From assembly GCF_900102795.1 (NCBI RefSeq), contig NZ_FMWG01000007.1, forward strand, positions 165,524-229,523: a stretch of DNA of 64,000 bases, read 5' to 3'. The first letter of the stretch is position 1, and every line of letters begins with the position of its first letter. Below are positions 1 through 9,174 of this stretch, piece after piece. The notes beneath the pieces were generated by a model. It had not been told where the DNA came from and made no database searches. It was given only the letters and a program-made list of their open reading frames with translations. A program made the position numbers and the translations under genes. Source of the DNA: Epibacterium ulvae. GTDB taxonomy: Bacteria > Pseudomonadota > Alphaproteobacteria > Rhodobacterales > Rhodobacteraceae.

Positions 1-561
1 CGCCTGCTCTTTTGCGGCCGAGATCAATGTTCGCACTTCAAGAAGCGCTTTCAATGACCCATCATCGCCCCCCGATTCAATCGGATGCGCGGCGGTCAGC
101 AGTTTCTGGATCAACCCTGTGTAATACCCAACCATCGTGGGCACTGCGGCTTCCAACCCGCTGACCTGTGCGCGCATAGATTCCAAATTCTGAAGGCTTT
201 CAGCAATTTCACCCAGTTTCGCCAAATGCTCTTGTTTTAATGTCTTAGTCAGTTCCTGAAACACCGGGCTGGCGACAAACTCTTCAAAAGCTTCCCTGCG
301 CAAAGTGGTTTCTTTACGCTGCTCCGACAGCTGTTCGGTAAATTTCACCCCTTTGGAGGAAAGAAAACCGGCGGAAAACCCGCGTTCTTTTTGTAGTTCG
401 TGAACAAGATCGGCAATAATCGTTTCTTCGTGCAACTTCTCACGCGAATCCAATGCGTGGTCACGGATGTCCTTTTCTGTCTGCAAATGCAGTAGACTAA
501 AAAAACCCGACAGCGCGAACAATGGGCCGATAATTAGTAACATTACCATACGTAGTTTCAT
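1..561 (-). CDS. NIT-domain (nitrate/nitrite sensing) membrane protein, partial
   Basis: The reading frame is open from an ATG at 561 to the left edge (187 codons), so the C-terminal part lies outside the window. The protein begins with a basic start and one hydrophobic segment (about residues 4-24), followed by a helical extracytoplasmic region containing LVHELQKERGFSAGFLSSKG, the hallmark of the NIT domain (nitrate/nitrite sensing, PF08376). NIT domains usually sit N-terminal to a second membrane segment and a HAMP/chemoreceptor, GGDEF or kinase output; the output module cannot be seen here. A GAGG-like ribosome-binding site precedes the ATG. The family assignment rests on the motif. The ligand is not proven, because many NIT proteins have no tested ligand. 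Confidence 0.75.
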   Translation of the reverse strand, partial: MKLRMVMLLIIGPLFALSGFFSLLHLQTEKDIRDHALDSREKLHEETIIADLVHELQKERGFSAGFLSSKGVKFTEQLSEQRKETTLRREAFEEFVASPVFQELTKTLKQEHLAKLGEIAESLQNLESMRAQVSGLEAAVPTMVGYYTGLIQKLLTAAHPIESGGDDGSLKALLEVRTLISAAKEQA

Positions 562-713
562 GCCAACCTCGGAATAGACTAGATCGGCAACAACTCTTGC
601 AAAGATTCATTAATGCAACGTATCTCCATCATTAAATGGAATTAAAAAAACAACCTTAAGTTATTTCCCCAATTCAAATATCAAATAAAACACTGAAAGA
701 AGGCGATAAAAAA

Positions 714-1718
714 TCAAAGCGATTGGCCAGCACTAATCCTAGATTGCAGCACCTCATGCACGGCAAGTAAATTCCCGCCCTGTTCTCGGGCCTTCAATAC
801 GATCTCAGCCGCACGTTTGCCAATGGCCCGGCGGCAAGAATCAGTTGTCGCCAGCGGCAATGGTAAGCCCTGCAAAATCTCTAAATTGTTGAATCCTGCC
901 AATGCGAGGTCATTGGGAATATTTAGTCCTGCAACCTGACAATGCATCATCCCGCCAACGCTCATCACATCACTTGAATAATAAATACACTCTATTTCAG
1001 GACTTCGCCGCAGCATGTCCGCAGTCAATTCACGCCCCGTTAAAATAGAGGATCCCCCCGAAAACAATTCTTGATCCGAAAGCTGCACCCCTTGATCTGT
1101 CAGCTCTGCAACAAAACCGTCAAATCTCTTTTTCGCACGGAAGTCTTGCGGCATTTTGGTGCCAATAAACCCAATCCGCCGATAGCCACGCGCTAGCATT
1201 TCACGCGCCATCAAACGCCCCGCTTCCAAATGCGAGATGCCAACGCAATGTCCGACTGGATCCCCATCTGTGTCCATAATCTCCACCACGGGGCAATCTG
1301 CCTGCGCCAGCATCTTACGAGTTGTTTCAGTGTGCTCCAACCCCGCGACAATCAAACCAGACGGGCGCCAGCTAAGCATTTCACGAATGACCTCTTCTTC
1401 TTCAGCCAGATCATAGCCTGAAACCCCCACCACAGGTTTTAATGGGCTATTCGCCAAAGTCTCGGAAACCCCCGATAAGACTTCCGGGAAAACAAAGCTG
1501 TTCAACGAGGGCACCACAACCGCTACCAGGTTAACCGATTTAGAAGACAGCGATCCTGCAATACGATTGGGCACATAGCCGTGACTCTGCGCGATGCGTT
1601 CCACCTTGGCCTTGGTCGCCTTGGACACATCCGGCGCGTCCCGCAAAGCACGCGAAGCGGTCATCTCGCTCACACCTGCAAGCTTGGCAATGTCTTTCAG
1701 CAATAATTTCTTAGTCAT
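714..1718 (-). CDS. LacI-family transcriptional regulator, probably of glucose/gluconate catabolism
   Basis: 334 aa. The N-terminal LacI helix-turn-helix is at about residues 6-26 (KDIAKLAGVSEMTASRALR), followed by the hinge helix region and a periplasmic-binding-protein-like effector domain. The effector domain resembles the GntR (gluconate repressor) branch of the LacI family (VVEIMD, YRRIGFIG). The gene is divergent from gap. The shared intergenic region and the zwf promoter both carry a GTTAGCG-type palindrome (1791-1810 and 5595-5608), the usual look of a LacI-family operator. The inference is a local repressor of gap and the zwf-edd-eda operon that also controls itself, with an effector such as gluconate or a phosphorylated sugar. 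The exact effector cannot be read from sequence. Confidence 0.85.
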   Translation of the reverse strand: MTKKLLLKDIAKLAGVSEMTASRALRDAPDVSKATKAKVERIAQSHGYVPNRIAGSLSSKSVNLVAVVVPSLNSFVFPEVLSGVSETLANSPLKPVVGVSGYDLAEEEEVIREMLSWRPSGLIVAGLEHTETTRKMLAQADCPVVEIMDTDGDPVGHCVGISHLEAGRLMAREMLARGYRRIGFIGTKMPQDFRAKKRFDGFVAELTDQGVQLSDQELFSGGSSILTGRELTADMLRRSPEIECIYYSSDVMSVGGMMHCQVAGLNIPNDLALAGFNNLEILQGLPLPLATTDSCRRAIGKRAAEIVLKAREQGGNLLAVHEVLQSRISAGQSL

Positions 1719-1790
1719 CTCAGGCCCACGCTCATGATTTTGACGGCGACTCTCCCCCCTCTAGCATCTTCGGGCTTGCTTTTGATCACC

Positions 1791-1810
1791 GTTAGCGATA
1801 CCGGTACCGC
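1791..1810. promoter_or_regulatory. Candidate LacI-type operator between lacI-like gene and gap
   Basis: GTTAGCGATACC (1791-1802) matches 10 of 12 bases of the palindrome GTTAGCGCTAAC found before zwf. An overlapping near-palindrome, GCGATACCGGTACCGC (1795-1810), is symmetric at 14 of 16 positions. It lies 57 bases before the gap start codon, in the divergent promoter region. Confidence 0.55.
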
Positions 1811-1866
1811 AATCATCAACGATGTCCAACCGATATCACCCCAGATCTCTGTCGGAGGAAACGACT

Positions 1867-2868
1867 ATGACCTTGAAAATTGCGATTAACGGCTTTGGCC
1901 GCATTGGCCGCAACGTACTGCGCGCTATCCTGGAAAATGACGTGCAGGACATTGAAGTTGTTGCTGTAAACGACCTCTCCCCACCAGAAACTCTGGCGCA
2001 TCTTTTGCAGTATGACAGTGTGCATGGTCGTCTCGCGGACGCTGTCAGCATCGAGGGTGATGTTATGCGCGTCGGCAAACAGTCCATCCGCCTGACTGCG
2101 ATTCGCAACCCGGAAGAGCTGCCATGGTCAGATGTCGATATTGCATATGAATGCACCGGCCTGTTCACCTCACGCGATGGCGCAGCCAAGCATCTGGCAA
2201 ATGGCTCCAAGCGCGTTTTGATCTCTGCTCCGGGGAAAGAAGTCGACCGCACCGTGGTCTTTGGTGTGAACGATGGCGATCTGACCGCCGATGATGTGAT
2301 CGTGTCAAACGCGTCCTGCACCACAAACTGTCTTGCCCCTCTGGCCAAAGTTCTCGACGATGCCTTTGGGATCAAAACCGGCTACATGACCACTATTCAT
2401 GCCTATACCGGTGACCAGCCAACACATGACACCACGCACAAGGATCTCTACCGTGCGCGTGCGGCAGCAATGTCGATGATCCCCACGTCAACAGGTGCCG
2501 CGCGTGCCATCTCAGAGGTCCTACCCCACTTGAAGGGCCGCTTGGAAGGCTCCGCAATCCGCGTCCCCACACCAAATGTGTCGCTGGTTGACCTGACATT
2601 CGTCCCAGAAAAAGACGCATCACTGGAAGGCATCAACGCAGCAATCAAAGAAGCTGCAGAAGGTCCATTAAAAGGCATTCTGGCCTATTCAGATGCGCCT
2701 CTGGTCTCCGTTGATTTCAACCATGATGCACATTCTTCTAGCTATGCACCTGCCCAAACCTCTGTCACAAGCGAAGGCTTGGTCCGGGTTGTCAGCTGGT
2801 ACGACAATGAATGGGGTTTCTCGAACCGCATGCTGGACACAGGCCGTGCAATGGGCAAGTTCCTGTAA
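1867..2868 (+). CDS. gap: Type I glyceraldehyde-3-phosphate dehydrogenase
   Basis: 333 aa from the ATG at 1867, chosen because a GGAGG ribosome-binding site sits 8 bases upstream and the protein then begins at the canonical Rossmann motif INGFGRIGR. An in-frame ATG at 1822 lacks these features. The enzyme converts glyceraldehyde-3-phosphate, NAD(P)+ and phosphate to 1,3-bisphosphoglycerate in the cytoplasm. The catalytic cysteine is Cys151 in SNASCTTNC, and HAYTGDQ and SWYDNEWG are typical of the family. The length is normal. The position beside the LacI regulator, and the operator type shared with zwf, suggest co-regulation with the Entner-Doudoroff pathway, which delivers its substrate. Confidence 0.97.
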   Translation: MTLKIAINGFGRIGRNVLRAILENDVQDIEVVAVNDLSPPETLAHLLQYDSVHGRLADAVSIEGDVMRVGKQSIRLTAIRNPEELPWSDVDIAYECTGLFTSRDGAAKHLANGSKRVLISAPGKEVDRTVVFGVNDGDLTADDVIVSNASCTTNCLAPLAKVLDDAFGIKTGYMTTIHAYTGDQPTHDTTHKDLYRARAAAMSMIPTSTGAARAISEVLPHLKGRLEGSAIRVPTPNVSLVDLTFVPEKDASLEGINAAIKEAAEGPLKGILAYSDAPLVSVDFNHDAHSSSYAPAQTSVTSEGLVRVVSWYDNEWGFSNRMLDTGRAMGKFL

Positions 2869-2893
2869 TTAGCTCATAGCCAGATTAAACAGC

Positions 2894-2924
2894 AAGGTCG
2901 TTCTTCTCCAGAGCGGCCTTTTTA
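2894..2924 (+). terminator. Probable terminator of gap
   Basis: A 7-bp stem, AAGGTCG (2894-2900) with CGGCCTT (2914-2920, one G-T pair), is followed by TTT. It lies 25 bases past the gap stop. Confidence 0.55.
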
Positions 2925-2992
2925 CATTGAACATCCTCTGCCACCTTGCCGGGTCCAACCAAGTCTTCCCCACCGCTGCAACAGCCACAACC

Positions 2993-3014
2993 GCGCCGGA
3001 CCTAAGTCCGGCGC
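2993..3014. repeat. Perfect 9-bp inverted repeat
   Basis: GCGCCGGAC and GTCCGGCGC are separated by CTAA. This gives a very stable hairpin between the convergent gap and tupA genes, but without a T-run on either side. It may be an RNA 3'-end stabiliser or an attenuating hairpin. Confidence 0.5.
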
Positions 3015-3052
3015 TCGGCCCAACGCTTTTGAGATTATCTTTGATGATCACC

Positions 3053-3077
3053 AAAGGGGCGGGAGCCCTCCCCTTTT
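3053..3077. terminator. Bidirectional terminator between gap and tupBCA
   Basis: The stem is AAAGGGG with CCCCTTTT, extended through GGG/CCC in the loop (3061-3068). It has Ts on the plus strand and a shorter T-run on the minus strand. It sits 10 bases beyond the tupA stop. Confidence 0.65.
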
Positions 3078-3086
3078 ATAAAAACG

Positions 3087-3890
3087 CTAACGCACCGCGT
3101 TGAATACAAACAGTGTTTTACCCTCTATCTGATAGCCATCTATCAATTCTTCCGCCTTGGCAGAGATCAACCAAGCGTCCAGCGCGTGCGCCAGATCCTT
3201 TTGTACATGCGGGTGTTTCACAGCGCTTACGGGCAAATAAGAATACTGATTAAACAGGGCTTTATCCCCTTCAAAAACGATGGAAAGTCCTTGTTGGTTC
3301 CCAAAATTCAACCAGCTGGCACGGTCTGCAAGAATATAGGCATCCAATGCAGCTGCTGTATTCAACGCCGCCCCCATGCCTGCGCCAACAGCACGATACC
3401 ATGAAGAAAACGCATCTGGCCGCTCTCCGGCCCTCACCCAAAGCGACAGCTCTTTCTTATGTGTCCCGCTGTCATCTCCGCGACTGACAAAATCCGCACC
3501 TGCTGCCGCAATCTGTCGAAAAGCGTCCTCCACCCGCGTCGCCCCTCTTACACCAGCGGGATCAGCCCCCGGCCCGACAATGATAAAGTCATTATACATG
3601 ATTTCACGCCGATAGGCGGCATGACCCTCAGCGATAAACGTCTCTTCTGCAGCCCGTGCATGAACCAGGATCGCATCGACATCCCCCGCAGCCCCAAGAC
3701 GCAACGCCTGTCCTGTGCCCACGACCAAAAGCTGCAGGTCAATCCCCAGATCCTTTTCAATTTCAGGCACCAGCACATCTGCTAGACCAGAATTGTTAAA
3801 CGAGGTGGTTACCGCTAGCTTCAAGACATCCGCCCGTACACTTGTGGCCAGAAGAAGGCCCGCAATCAACGCGTAGATCAGGTGTTTCAT
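3087..3890 (-). CDS. tupA: Tungstate ABC transporter substrate-binding protein
   Basis: 267 aa with a Sec signal peptide (about residues 1-20, cleavage near VRA-D). The mature protein starts with VTTSFNNSGL and carries SRGDDSGTHKKE at about residue 135, the two oxyanion-binding signatures of TupA-type tungstate-binding proteins. It captures tungstate (possibly molybdate) in the periplasm for the TupB/TupC importer, supplying tungsten or molybdenum cofactor enzymes. Its ATG overlaps the tupC stop codon (ATGA), so translation is coupled. It is the last gene of the tupBCA operon, whereas many tup operons start with tupA. WtpA or ModA are alternatives, but the motifs favour TupA. Confidence 0.9.
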   Translation of the reverse strand: MKHLIYALIAGLLLATSVRADVLKLAVTTSFNNSGLADVLVPEIEKDLGIDLQLLVVGTGQALRLGAAGDVDAILVHARAAEETFIAEGHAAYRREIMYNDFIIVGPGADPAGVRGATRVEDAFRQIAAAGADFVSRGDDSGTHKKELSLWVRAGERPDAFSSWYRAVGAGMGAALNTAAALDAYILADRASWLNFGNQQGLSIVFEGDKALFNQYSYLPVSAVKHPHVQKDLAHALDAWLISAKAEELIDGYQIEGKTLFVFNAVR

Positions 3891-4597
3891 TCTACAATAT
3901 CCCCTCTGACAAAGGCCTGCGCCGCTTCTGATGCAGGTCTTTCAAAAAACGTGGTCGCTGCTGTGGCTTCTTCAATGCGGCCCTTGTGCAAGAACACCAC
4001 CTCATCTGCCAGACGTCGTGCCTGTCCCATATCATGTGTGGACATGATCAGCCGTGTTCCTGCCGCGACGGCTTCGCCAAGTAGGGCTTCAATCTCGCGG
4101 GTTGCGCGCCCATCCAAGGCGGCGCAGGGTTCGTCCAGAAACAACACCTCTGGTGCACGGATCAACGCCCGGGCCAAAGCCAGTTTTTGCCGCTCCCCAC
4201 CAGACAGGCCCAGCGCCGCGCGCTCTGCCGCCTCCCCCAGACCGATCCGTGTTGCCCAAGTATAAGCACGCATGCGCGCATCAGCCCGTTTTATCCCTGC
4301 AAGGCGCAACGGATAGGCAATATTTTCAACCACGCTGCGCCGCATCATGACAGGCGTTTGAAATACAAAGGCCTGTTTTGCACGCGCCTCAGCCAAAGCG
4401 CAGCCATAGTGCAAATGCCCCCCACGCAAGCGTTCGATGCCGTGTAAAAGCTTTAACAGCGAGGTTTTTCCGGCACCATTTGGCCCCATCACAATGGTGA
4501 TGCCTGCGCCTTCAATGGTCAGATCAACAGGGCCAACCAGCACCTTACTGCGTCTGCGCGCTGTGGCCCCTTTGGCCCTGATCGGTAATACCGCCAT
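3887..4597 (-). CDS. tupC: Tungstate ABC transporter ATP-binding protein
   Basis: 236 aa from the ATG at 4597, which shares one base with the tupB stop (TGATG). The longer frame back to 4642 would run into tupB and has no better start. It has Walker A GPNGAGKTS at about residue 40, the signature LSGGERQK, Walker B LFLDEP and the switch histidine in STHDMG. It energises TupB, and the Q-loop is FVFQ. It is somewhat short for an ABC ATPase (no C-terminal regulatory domain), as is usual for TupC/WtpC-like proteins. It is translationally coupled to both neighbours. Confidence 0.9.
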   Translation of the reverse strand: MAVLPIRAKGATARRRSKVLVGPVDLTIEGAGITIVMGPNGAGKTSLLKLLHGIERLRGGHLHYGCALAEARAKQAFVFQTPVMMRRSVVENIAYPLRLAGIKRADARMRAYTWATRIGLGEAAERAALGLSGGERQKLALARALIRAPEVLFLDEPCAALDGRATREIEALLGEAVAAGTRLIMSTHDMGQARRLADEVVFLHKGRIEEATAATTFFERPASEAAQAFVRGDIVE

Positions 4598-5301
4598 CAC
4601 CAACGCCCTCCGCGTTCCGTTTGGCCAAGCCAATGGATGCATAGGTTCACAGCAACAGCCAAAGCAATCAGCACAAAACCTAGCCCCAGCGCCAATGAAA
4701 AGTCACCACGCCCGGTTTCAAGCGCAATCGCCGTGGTCAACACACGGGTGGCGTGGTCGATATTTCCCCCCACCACCATGATCGCGCCGACCTCACCAAT
4801 CGCACGACCAAATCCAGCAAGCGCAGCTGTTAACAGCGCGCGCCGCCCGTCCCAGAGCAAGGTTGTGATGCGTTGAAACGGAGTGGCATTCAACGAAATC
4901 AGCAAGTCGTGATAATCGCTCCACAACTCCCGTAGAGATTGGTGGGCAATCGAGGCAATCAACGGCACGATAATCACCACTTGGGCGATGATCATTGCAG
5001 TGGGGGTGAACAACAACCCAAGCACCCCAAACGGGCCAGAACGAGACAGTAAAACATAGACAATCAAGCCCACAACGACAGGTGGCAATCCCATCAATGC
5101 ATTTAGTACAGCAATTGTGGCACGGCGCAGCCGAAAGCGGCGCACAACCAAAACTGCAGCAAGGGGCAGCGCAATCAAACAAGCCAGCACCAACGCACTG
5201 AGCGTGACCTGCAGTGACCGCAAGGTGATTTCGACCAGATCGCGATCCAGCGAGGCCACCAGCCAGAAGGCTCGCAGAATGCCATCCCATAGATCCGTCA
5301 T
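4597..5301 (-). CDS. tupB: Tungstate ABC transporter permease
   Basis: 234 aa from the ATG at 5301 (MTDLWDGI). The open frame extends further upstream, but that extension is not protein-like. It has about five membrane helices and a BPD-transporter inner-membrane loop with the EAA-type motif around LISLNATPFQRITTLLWDGR. GRAIGEVGAIMVVGGN resembles TupB/ModB permeases. It forms the channel through which tungstate passes and is the promoter-proximal gene of the operon. The ribosome-binding site is weak. The 5302-5857 region upstream would hold its promoter. Confidence 0.88.
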   Translation of the reverse strand: MTDLWDGILRAFWLVASLDRDLVEITLRSLQVTLSALVLACLIALPLAAVLVVRRFRLRRATIAVLNALMGLPPVVVGLIVYVLLSRSGPFGVLGLLFTPTAMIIAQVVIIVPLIASIAHQSLRELWSDYHDLLISLNATPFQRITTLLWDGRRALLTAALAGFGRAIGEVGAIMVVGGNIDHATRVLTTAIALETGRGDFSLALGLGFVLIALAVAVNLCIHWLGQTERGGRW

Positions 5302-5857
5302 TGCGTCATCATCTCGTTTGTTTCGTCTACTGCGAAAAATCGCCTGTTGATCAAAAGCACAAGGACGCGGTGCACAATAGAGTAAAACCGACGTATAAAT
5401 CATTTCTTTGGACGCAAAGCACATCCGTGCTGTCACTCTTTGCGATGTTAGCGCACGCTGCCTTGGCAACGCGTTTCGCTGCGAAACGTCAAAGCCCAGA
5501 CGCATATGGGTAAACACGAGCTACAGAGACAGGCATAGCTAACCGATCCAAGGTTTCTTCTGAGATCTGACAAAAGAGAGGTTACTTTTAACTCCGTTAG
5601 CGCTAACGTTCACACGAACCCTAACCGCGATTCGTTTCACATGTCGCATGAGTGAGCACCCGGAGCCATGACGCAGCGCATGCAGCACAAATTGCAGCAG
5701 ATTGCACAGTTCAGACCGGGTGTTATTGCTTGGGTTACCAATGCCAAGTACATGCCAACAGTGTGGAAAAAGGTTCAAAACCTGACACTCCACATCATCG
5801 GCATCTGCCGTACAATGGACCTTTTCTGCCCATCTTAAGAAAGGCGCGCGTACCCTC
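5302..5857. other. Divergent intergenic region, tupB / zwf
   Basis: 556 bases without a convincing gene; the short ORFs here overlap one another and lack family features. It should contain the tupB promoter, the zwf promoter and the LacI-type operator at 5595-5608. I could not identify a molybdate/tungstate-responsive riboswitch or ModE-like site. Confidence 0.5.
5595..5608. promoter_or_regulatory. LacI-type operator before zwf-edd-eda
   Basis: CGTTAGCGCTAACG is a perfect 14-bp palindrome with the central CG typical of LacI-family operators. It lies about 250 bases before the zwf start. A 10/12 variant occurs before gap, next to the LacI-type regulator gene. Confidence 0.7.
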
Positions 5858-7312
5858 ATGGTCTCAAGAGTTATCCCAGTTGACACCTTTGATCTGGTGC
5901 TGTTTGGCGCCACCGGTGATCTTGCCCGTCGCAAAATTCTTCCCAGCTTGTTTCACCGCTATAAAATCGGCCAGTTTGATAAAACCTGCCGCGTGATTGG
6001 AGCGTCGCGCAGTGTCTTGACGCAAGACGGATTTCGCGATCTTGTCACCGAAGCCCTGCAAACCTATGGCCATCCTGACGATACCAACAGCACAGATATC
6101 GCGGCTTTTGTCAGCTTGCTTGACTATGTGGCGATAGATGCAAAAGGCGACGACGGCTGGACCGATCTGGCAGAACACCTGCGCCCGGATGTTGTTCAGG
6201 CCTTCTACCTGTCCGTCGCACCAAGCCTGTTTGCAGATATCGCCGGGCGTTTGAAATCCAAGAAAATTGCCACAGCTGACAGCCGGATCGTGGTGGAAAA
6301 GCCATTTGGCCATGATCTGGCCTCAGCCAAAGCCCTAAACGCCGCTTTGGGGGCGCATTTCGAAGAGCATCAAATCTACCGGATTGACCACTATCTGGGC
6401 AAAGAAACCGTGCAAAACCTAATGGCGCTGCGCTTTGCCAATTCCCTGTTTGAACCGCTTTGGAACTCGTCCCAGATTGATCACGTTCAGATCACAGTTG
6501 CCGAAAGCATCGGCGTCGAAGGACGCGGTGAATATTATGATAGATCAGGTGCTATGCGTGATATGGTGCAAAACCACCTGATGCAGCTTTTGTGTCTGAC
6601 AGCGATGGAGCCTCCGGCCCGGTTTACGCCCAATGCAGTGCGCAATGAGAAACTGAAAGTCATCGAAGCCTTGGAACCTGTGGCGCAGGACGAAATCGCG
6701 CGTGGGCAATATCGCGCCAGCGCCGAAGGCGGCGACGGGTATCTGGATCATGCGGGCGATCCAAACAGCAAGACTGAGAGTTTCATTGCGATGAAGGTCA
6801 AGGTTGCCAACTGGCGCTGGAATGGCACGCCCTTTTATCTGCGCACCGGCAAATGCCTGCGCGCGAGAGAATCTGAGATTGCCGTCTTTTTCCGCGCGCC
6901 CCCACACAACATCTTTGATGCAGGAAAGCCGGTTGCCGGCAATGTGCTGGTAATCCGCCTGCAGCCCGACGAAGGCATCACGCTGCACACAACAATCAAA
7001 GACCCCGGCCCCGGCGGTATGCGCCTGACAACCGCCAAACTGGACATGACCTTTGCCGACAGCCTGCCCGAAGCGGGGCGTCCTCAAGATGCCTATGAAC
7101 GGCTGATCATGGACGTGATCCGCGGCAATCAGACCCTGTTTATGCGCGGCGACGAGGTAGAGGCCGCCTGGAACTGGGCAGATCCGCTGATTAAAGGCTG
7201 GAATGACGCAGGCACTGCACCTCAGTCTTATGATCAAGGATCATCAGGCCCAGAGGACAGCCTGCTGTTGATGCATCGCGACAACCGACGCTGGCGCGAG
7301 ATCAGCACATGA
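5858..7312 (+). CDS. zwf: Glucose-6-phosphate 1-dehydrogenase
   Basis: 484 aa, normal length. It oxidises glucose-6-phosphate to 6-phosphogluconolactone with NADP+ (or NAD+), the entry to the Entner-Doudoroff and pentose phosphate pathways. Visible motifs are the nucleotide-binding [10 protein letters not shown] (residues 17-26), EKPFG near residue 148 and the substrate/active-site signature RIDHYLGKE (residues 175-183). It is the first gene of an operon with edd (49-base gap) and eda. The lactonase gene pgl, often found between zwf and edd in this group, is absent here. A perfect LacI-type operator lies upstream. Confidence 0.97.
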   Translation: MVSRVIPVDTFDLVLFGATGDLARRKILPSLFHRYKIGQFDKTCRVIGASRSVLTQDGFRDLVTEALQTYGHPDDTNSTDIAAFVSLLDYVAIDAKGDDGWTDLAEHLRPDVVQAFYLSVAPSLFADIAGRLKSKKIATADSRIVVEKPFGHDLASAKALNAALGAHFEEHQIYRIDHYLGKETVQNLMALRFANSLFEPLWNSSQIDHVQITVAESIGVEGRGEYYDRSGAMRDMVQNHLMQLLCLTAMEPPARFTPNAVRNEKLKVIEALEPVAQDEIARGQYRASAEGGDGYLDHAGDPNSKTESFIAMKVKVANWRWNGTPFYLRTGKCLRARESEIAVFFRAPPHNIFDAGKPVAGNVLVIRLQPDEGITLHTTIKDPGPGGMRLTTAKLDMTFADSLPEAGRPQDAYERLIMDVIRGNQTLFMRGDEVEAAWNWADPLIKGWNDAGTAPQSYDQGSSGPEDSLLLMHRDNRRWREIST

Positions 7313-7361
7313 TTTCTGTTTTCCCTCTCGCCACCGATCTTTTCCCAAAGGCAGCTCTCTC

Positions 7362-9170
7362 ATGACGTTGAATGCAACTCTTCTTTCGGTGACCAATCGG
7401 ATCATCGCACGCAGCGAAACAACACGTGGCACCTATCTGGAGCGCATGCGCGCCGCAGCCTCCAAAGGCCCTGCCCGCGCGCATCTCAGCTGTTCTGGAC
7501 AGGCCCACGCCTATGCGGCCACGGGCGAAGATCAGGACCATCTGGCAACCTCATCCGCTGGGCATCTTGGCATTGTCACCGCCTATAACGATATGCTGTC
7601 TGCACATCAGCCCTTTGAAACATACCCTGCAAAAATCCGTGACGCCGTGCGCAGCGCGGGCGGCACTGCGCAGGTTGCAGGCGGCGTGCCTGCAATGTGT
7701 GATGGCGTGACCCAAGGGGAAGCGGGGATGGAGCTGTCCTTGTTTTCCCGCGACGTGATCGCCATGGCAACGGGCGTCGCACTTAGCCACAATGTGTTTG
7801 ATGCCAGCGTCTATCTGGGGGTCTGTGACAAAATCGTGCCCGGGTTGGTGATCGGCGCGCAGTCTTTTGGCCACTTGCCAGCCGTGTTCCTGCCCGCAGG
7901 CCCGATGACATCGGGTCTCAGCAATGATGAAAAGGCCAAAACCCGCGTTGCCTTTGCCAAAGGTGAAATCGGACGGGATGCATTGTTAAAAGCCGAAATG
8001 GCCGCCTATCATGGCCCCGGCACCTGCACCTTTTATGGTACGGCCAACACCAACCAGATGCTGATGGAGTTTATGGGGCTGCATTTGCCCGGCTCCTCTT
8101 TTGTGACGCCCGGCACCCCCCTGCGTGAGGCGCTTACAAAAGAAGGCGCAAAACGCGCGCTGTCCCTGTCGGCGCTTGGCAATAGCTATACACCTGTCTG
8201 TGATATTCTGGATGAAAAAGCCTATGTAAACGGCATTGTGGGCCTGATGGCATCGGGCGGGTCAACCAACCTGCTGATCCACCTTGTGGCAATGGCCCGT
8301 GCGGGTGGTATCATTCTGGACTGGCAGGATTTTTCAGAACTCTCTGATGTGGTCCCGCTGCTCGCCCGTGTCTATCCCAACGGGCTGGCTGATGTGAACC
8401 ATTTCCATGCTGCCGGTGGTCTGGGATATATGATCGGCCAGCTTCTGGGCGCTGGTTACCTGCACCCGGACACTAAAACTGTGGCAGGCGATGGTCTTGA
8501 AAACTATACGCAAGAACCTTTCCTTGAAAATGACGAATTAATCTGGCGCAAGGGCACAGAGAGCAGCCTGAATGACGCCATAGTGCGCCCCGCCACAAAT
8601 CCGTTTCAGGCAACAGGCGGGCTGAAACGCCTGCATGGTTCTTTGGGCACGGGTGTAATCAAAGTATCTGCCGTTGCCGAAGAACACCGGGTCGTCGAGG
8701 CACCTGTCCGTGTGTTCCATGACCAAGATGCGGTAAAGGCGGCATTTAAAGCGGGAGAATTCACCGGCGACACGATTGTTGTTGTGCGCTTTCAGGGACC
8801 AAAGGCCAACGGCATGCCGGAGCTGCATTCACTGACCCCGATGCTGGCGATCTTGCAAGGACAGGGCAAAAAGGTTGCGCTGGTCACAGATGGGCGCATG
8901 TCTGGCGCATCCGGCAAGGTGCCGGCTGCGATCCATGTCGTTCCCGAAGCTTTGGACGGTGGCCCAATTGCCAAACTGCAAGACGGTGATCTTGTCCGTA
9001 TGGATGCGATCAGTGGAAACCTTGAAATCCTGACCGACGGCGTGTTGGAGCGCGCAGCGGTCACTGCGGACCTTTCAGCCAATGAATTTGGTACGGGCCG
9101 CGATCTGTTTACTGCCTTCCGCCGCAGCGTTGCCTCGGCTGATGAAGGCGCAAGCGTATTTGGAGTATAA
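7362..9170 (+). CDS. edd: Phosphogluconate dehydratase
   Basis: 602 aa, the usual length. It dehydrates 6-phosphogluconate to 2-keto-3-deoxy-6-phosphogluconate, the committed Entner-Doudoroff step. It belongs to the IlvD/Edd family of Fe-S dehydratases. Cluster-ligand cysteines are expected in the N-terminal CSGQAH region, in [13 protein letters not shown] and in GVCDKIVPG. The C-terminal [16 protein letters not shown] carries the catalytic serine region. It lies between zwf and eda with only 4 bases before eda, so the three are almost certainly co-transcribed. Confidence 0.97.
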   Translation: MTLNATLLSVTNRIIARSETTRGTYLERMRAAASKGPARAHLSCSGQAHAYAATGEDQDHLATSSAGHLGIVTAYNDMLSAHQPFETYPAKIRDAVRSAGGTAQVAGGVPAMCDGVTQGEAGMELSLFSRDVIAMATGVALSHNVFDASVYLGVCDKIVPGLVIGAQSFGHLPAVFLPAGPMTSGLSNDEKAKTRVAFAKGEIGRDALLKAEMAAYHGPGTCTFYGTANTNQMLMEFMGLHLPGSSFVTPGTPLREALTKEGAKRALSLSALGNSYTPVCDILDEKAYVNGIVGLMASGGSTNLLIHLVAMARAGGIILDWQDFSELSDVVPLLARVYPNGLADVNHFHAAGGLGYMIGQLLGAGYLHPDTKTVAGDGLENYTQEPFLENDELIWRKGTESSLNDAIVRPATNPFQATGGLKRLHGSLGTGVIKVSAVAEEHRVVEAPVRVFHDQDAVKAAFKAGEFTGDTIVVVRFQGPKANGMPELHSLTPMLAILQGQGKKVALVTDGRMSGASGKVPAAIHVVPEALDGGPIAKLQDGDLVRMDAISGNLEILTDGVLERAAVTADLSANEFGTGRDLFTAFRRSVASADEGASVFGV

Positions 9171-9174
9171 CCCC

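Noticed and set aside
5652..5996. 114-codon ORF before and into zwf
   Set aside because: It overlaps the zwf start in another frame and has no ribosome-binding site or motif; treated as promoter region.
6545..7237. 230-codon minus-strand ORF
   Set aside because: Antisense to zwf, whose frame is unmistakable.
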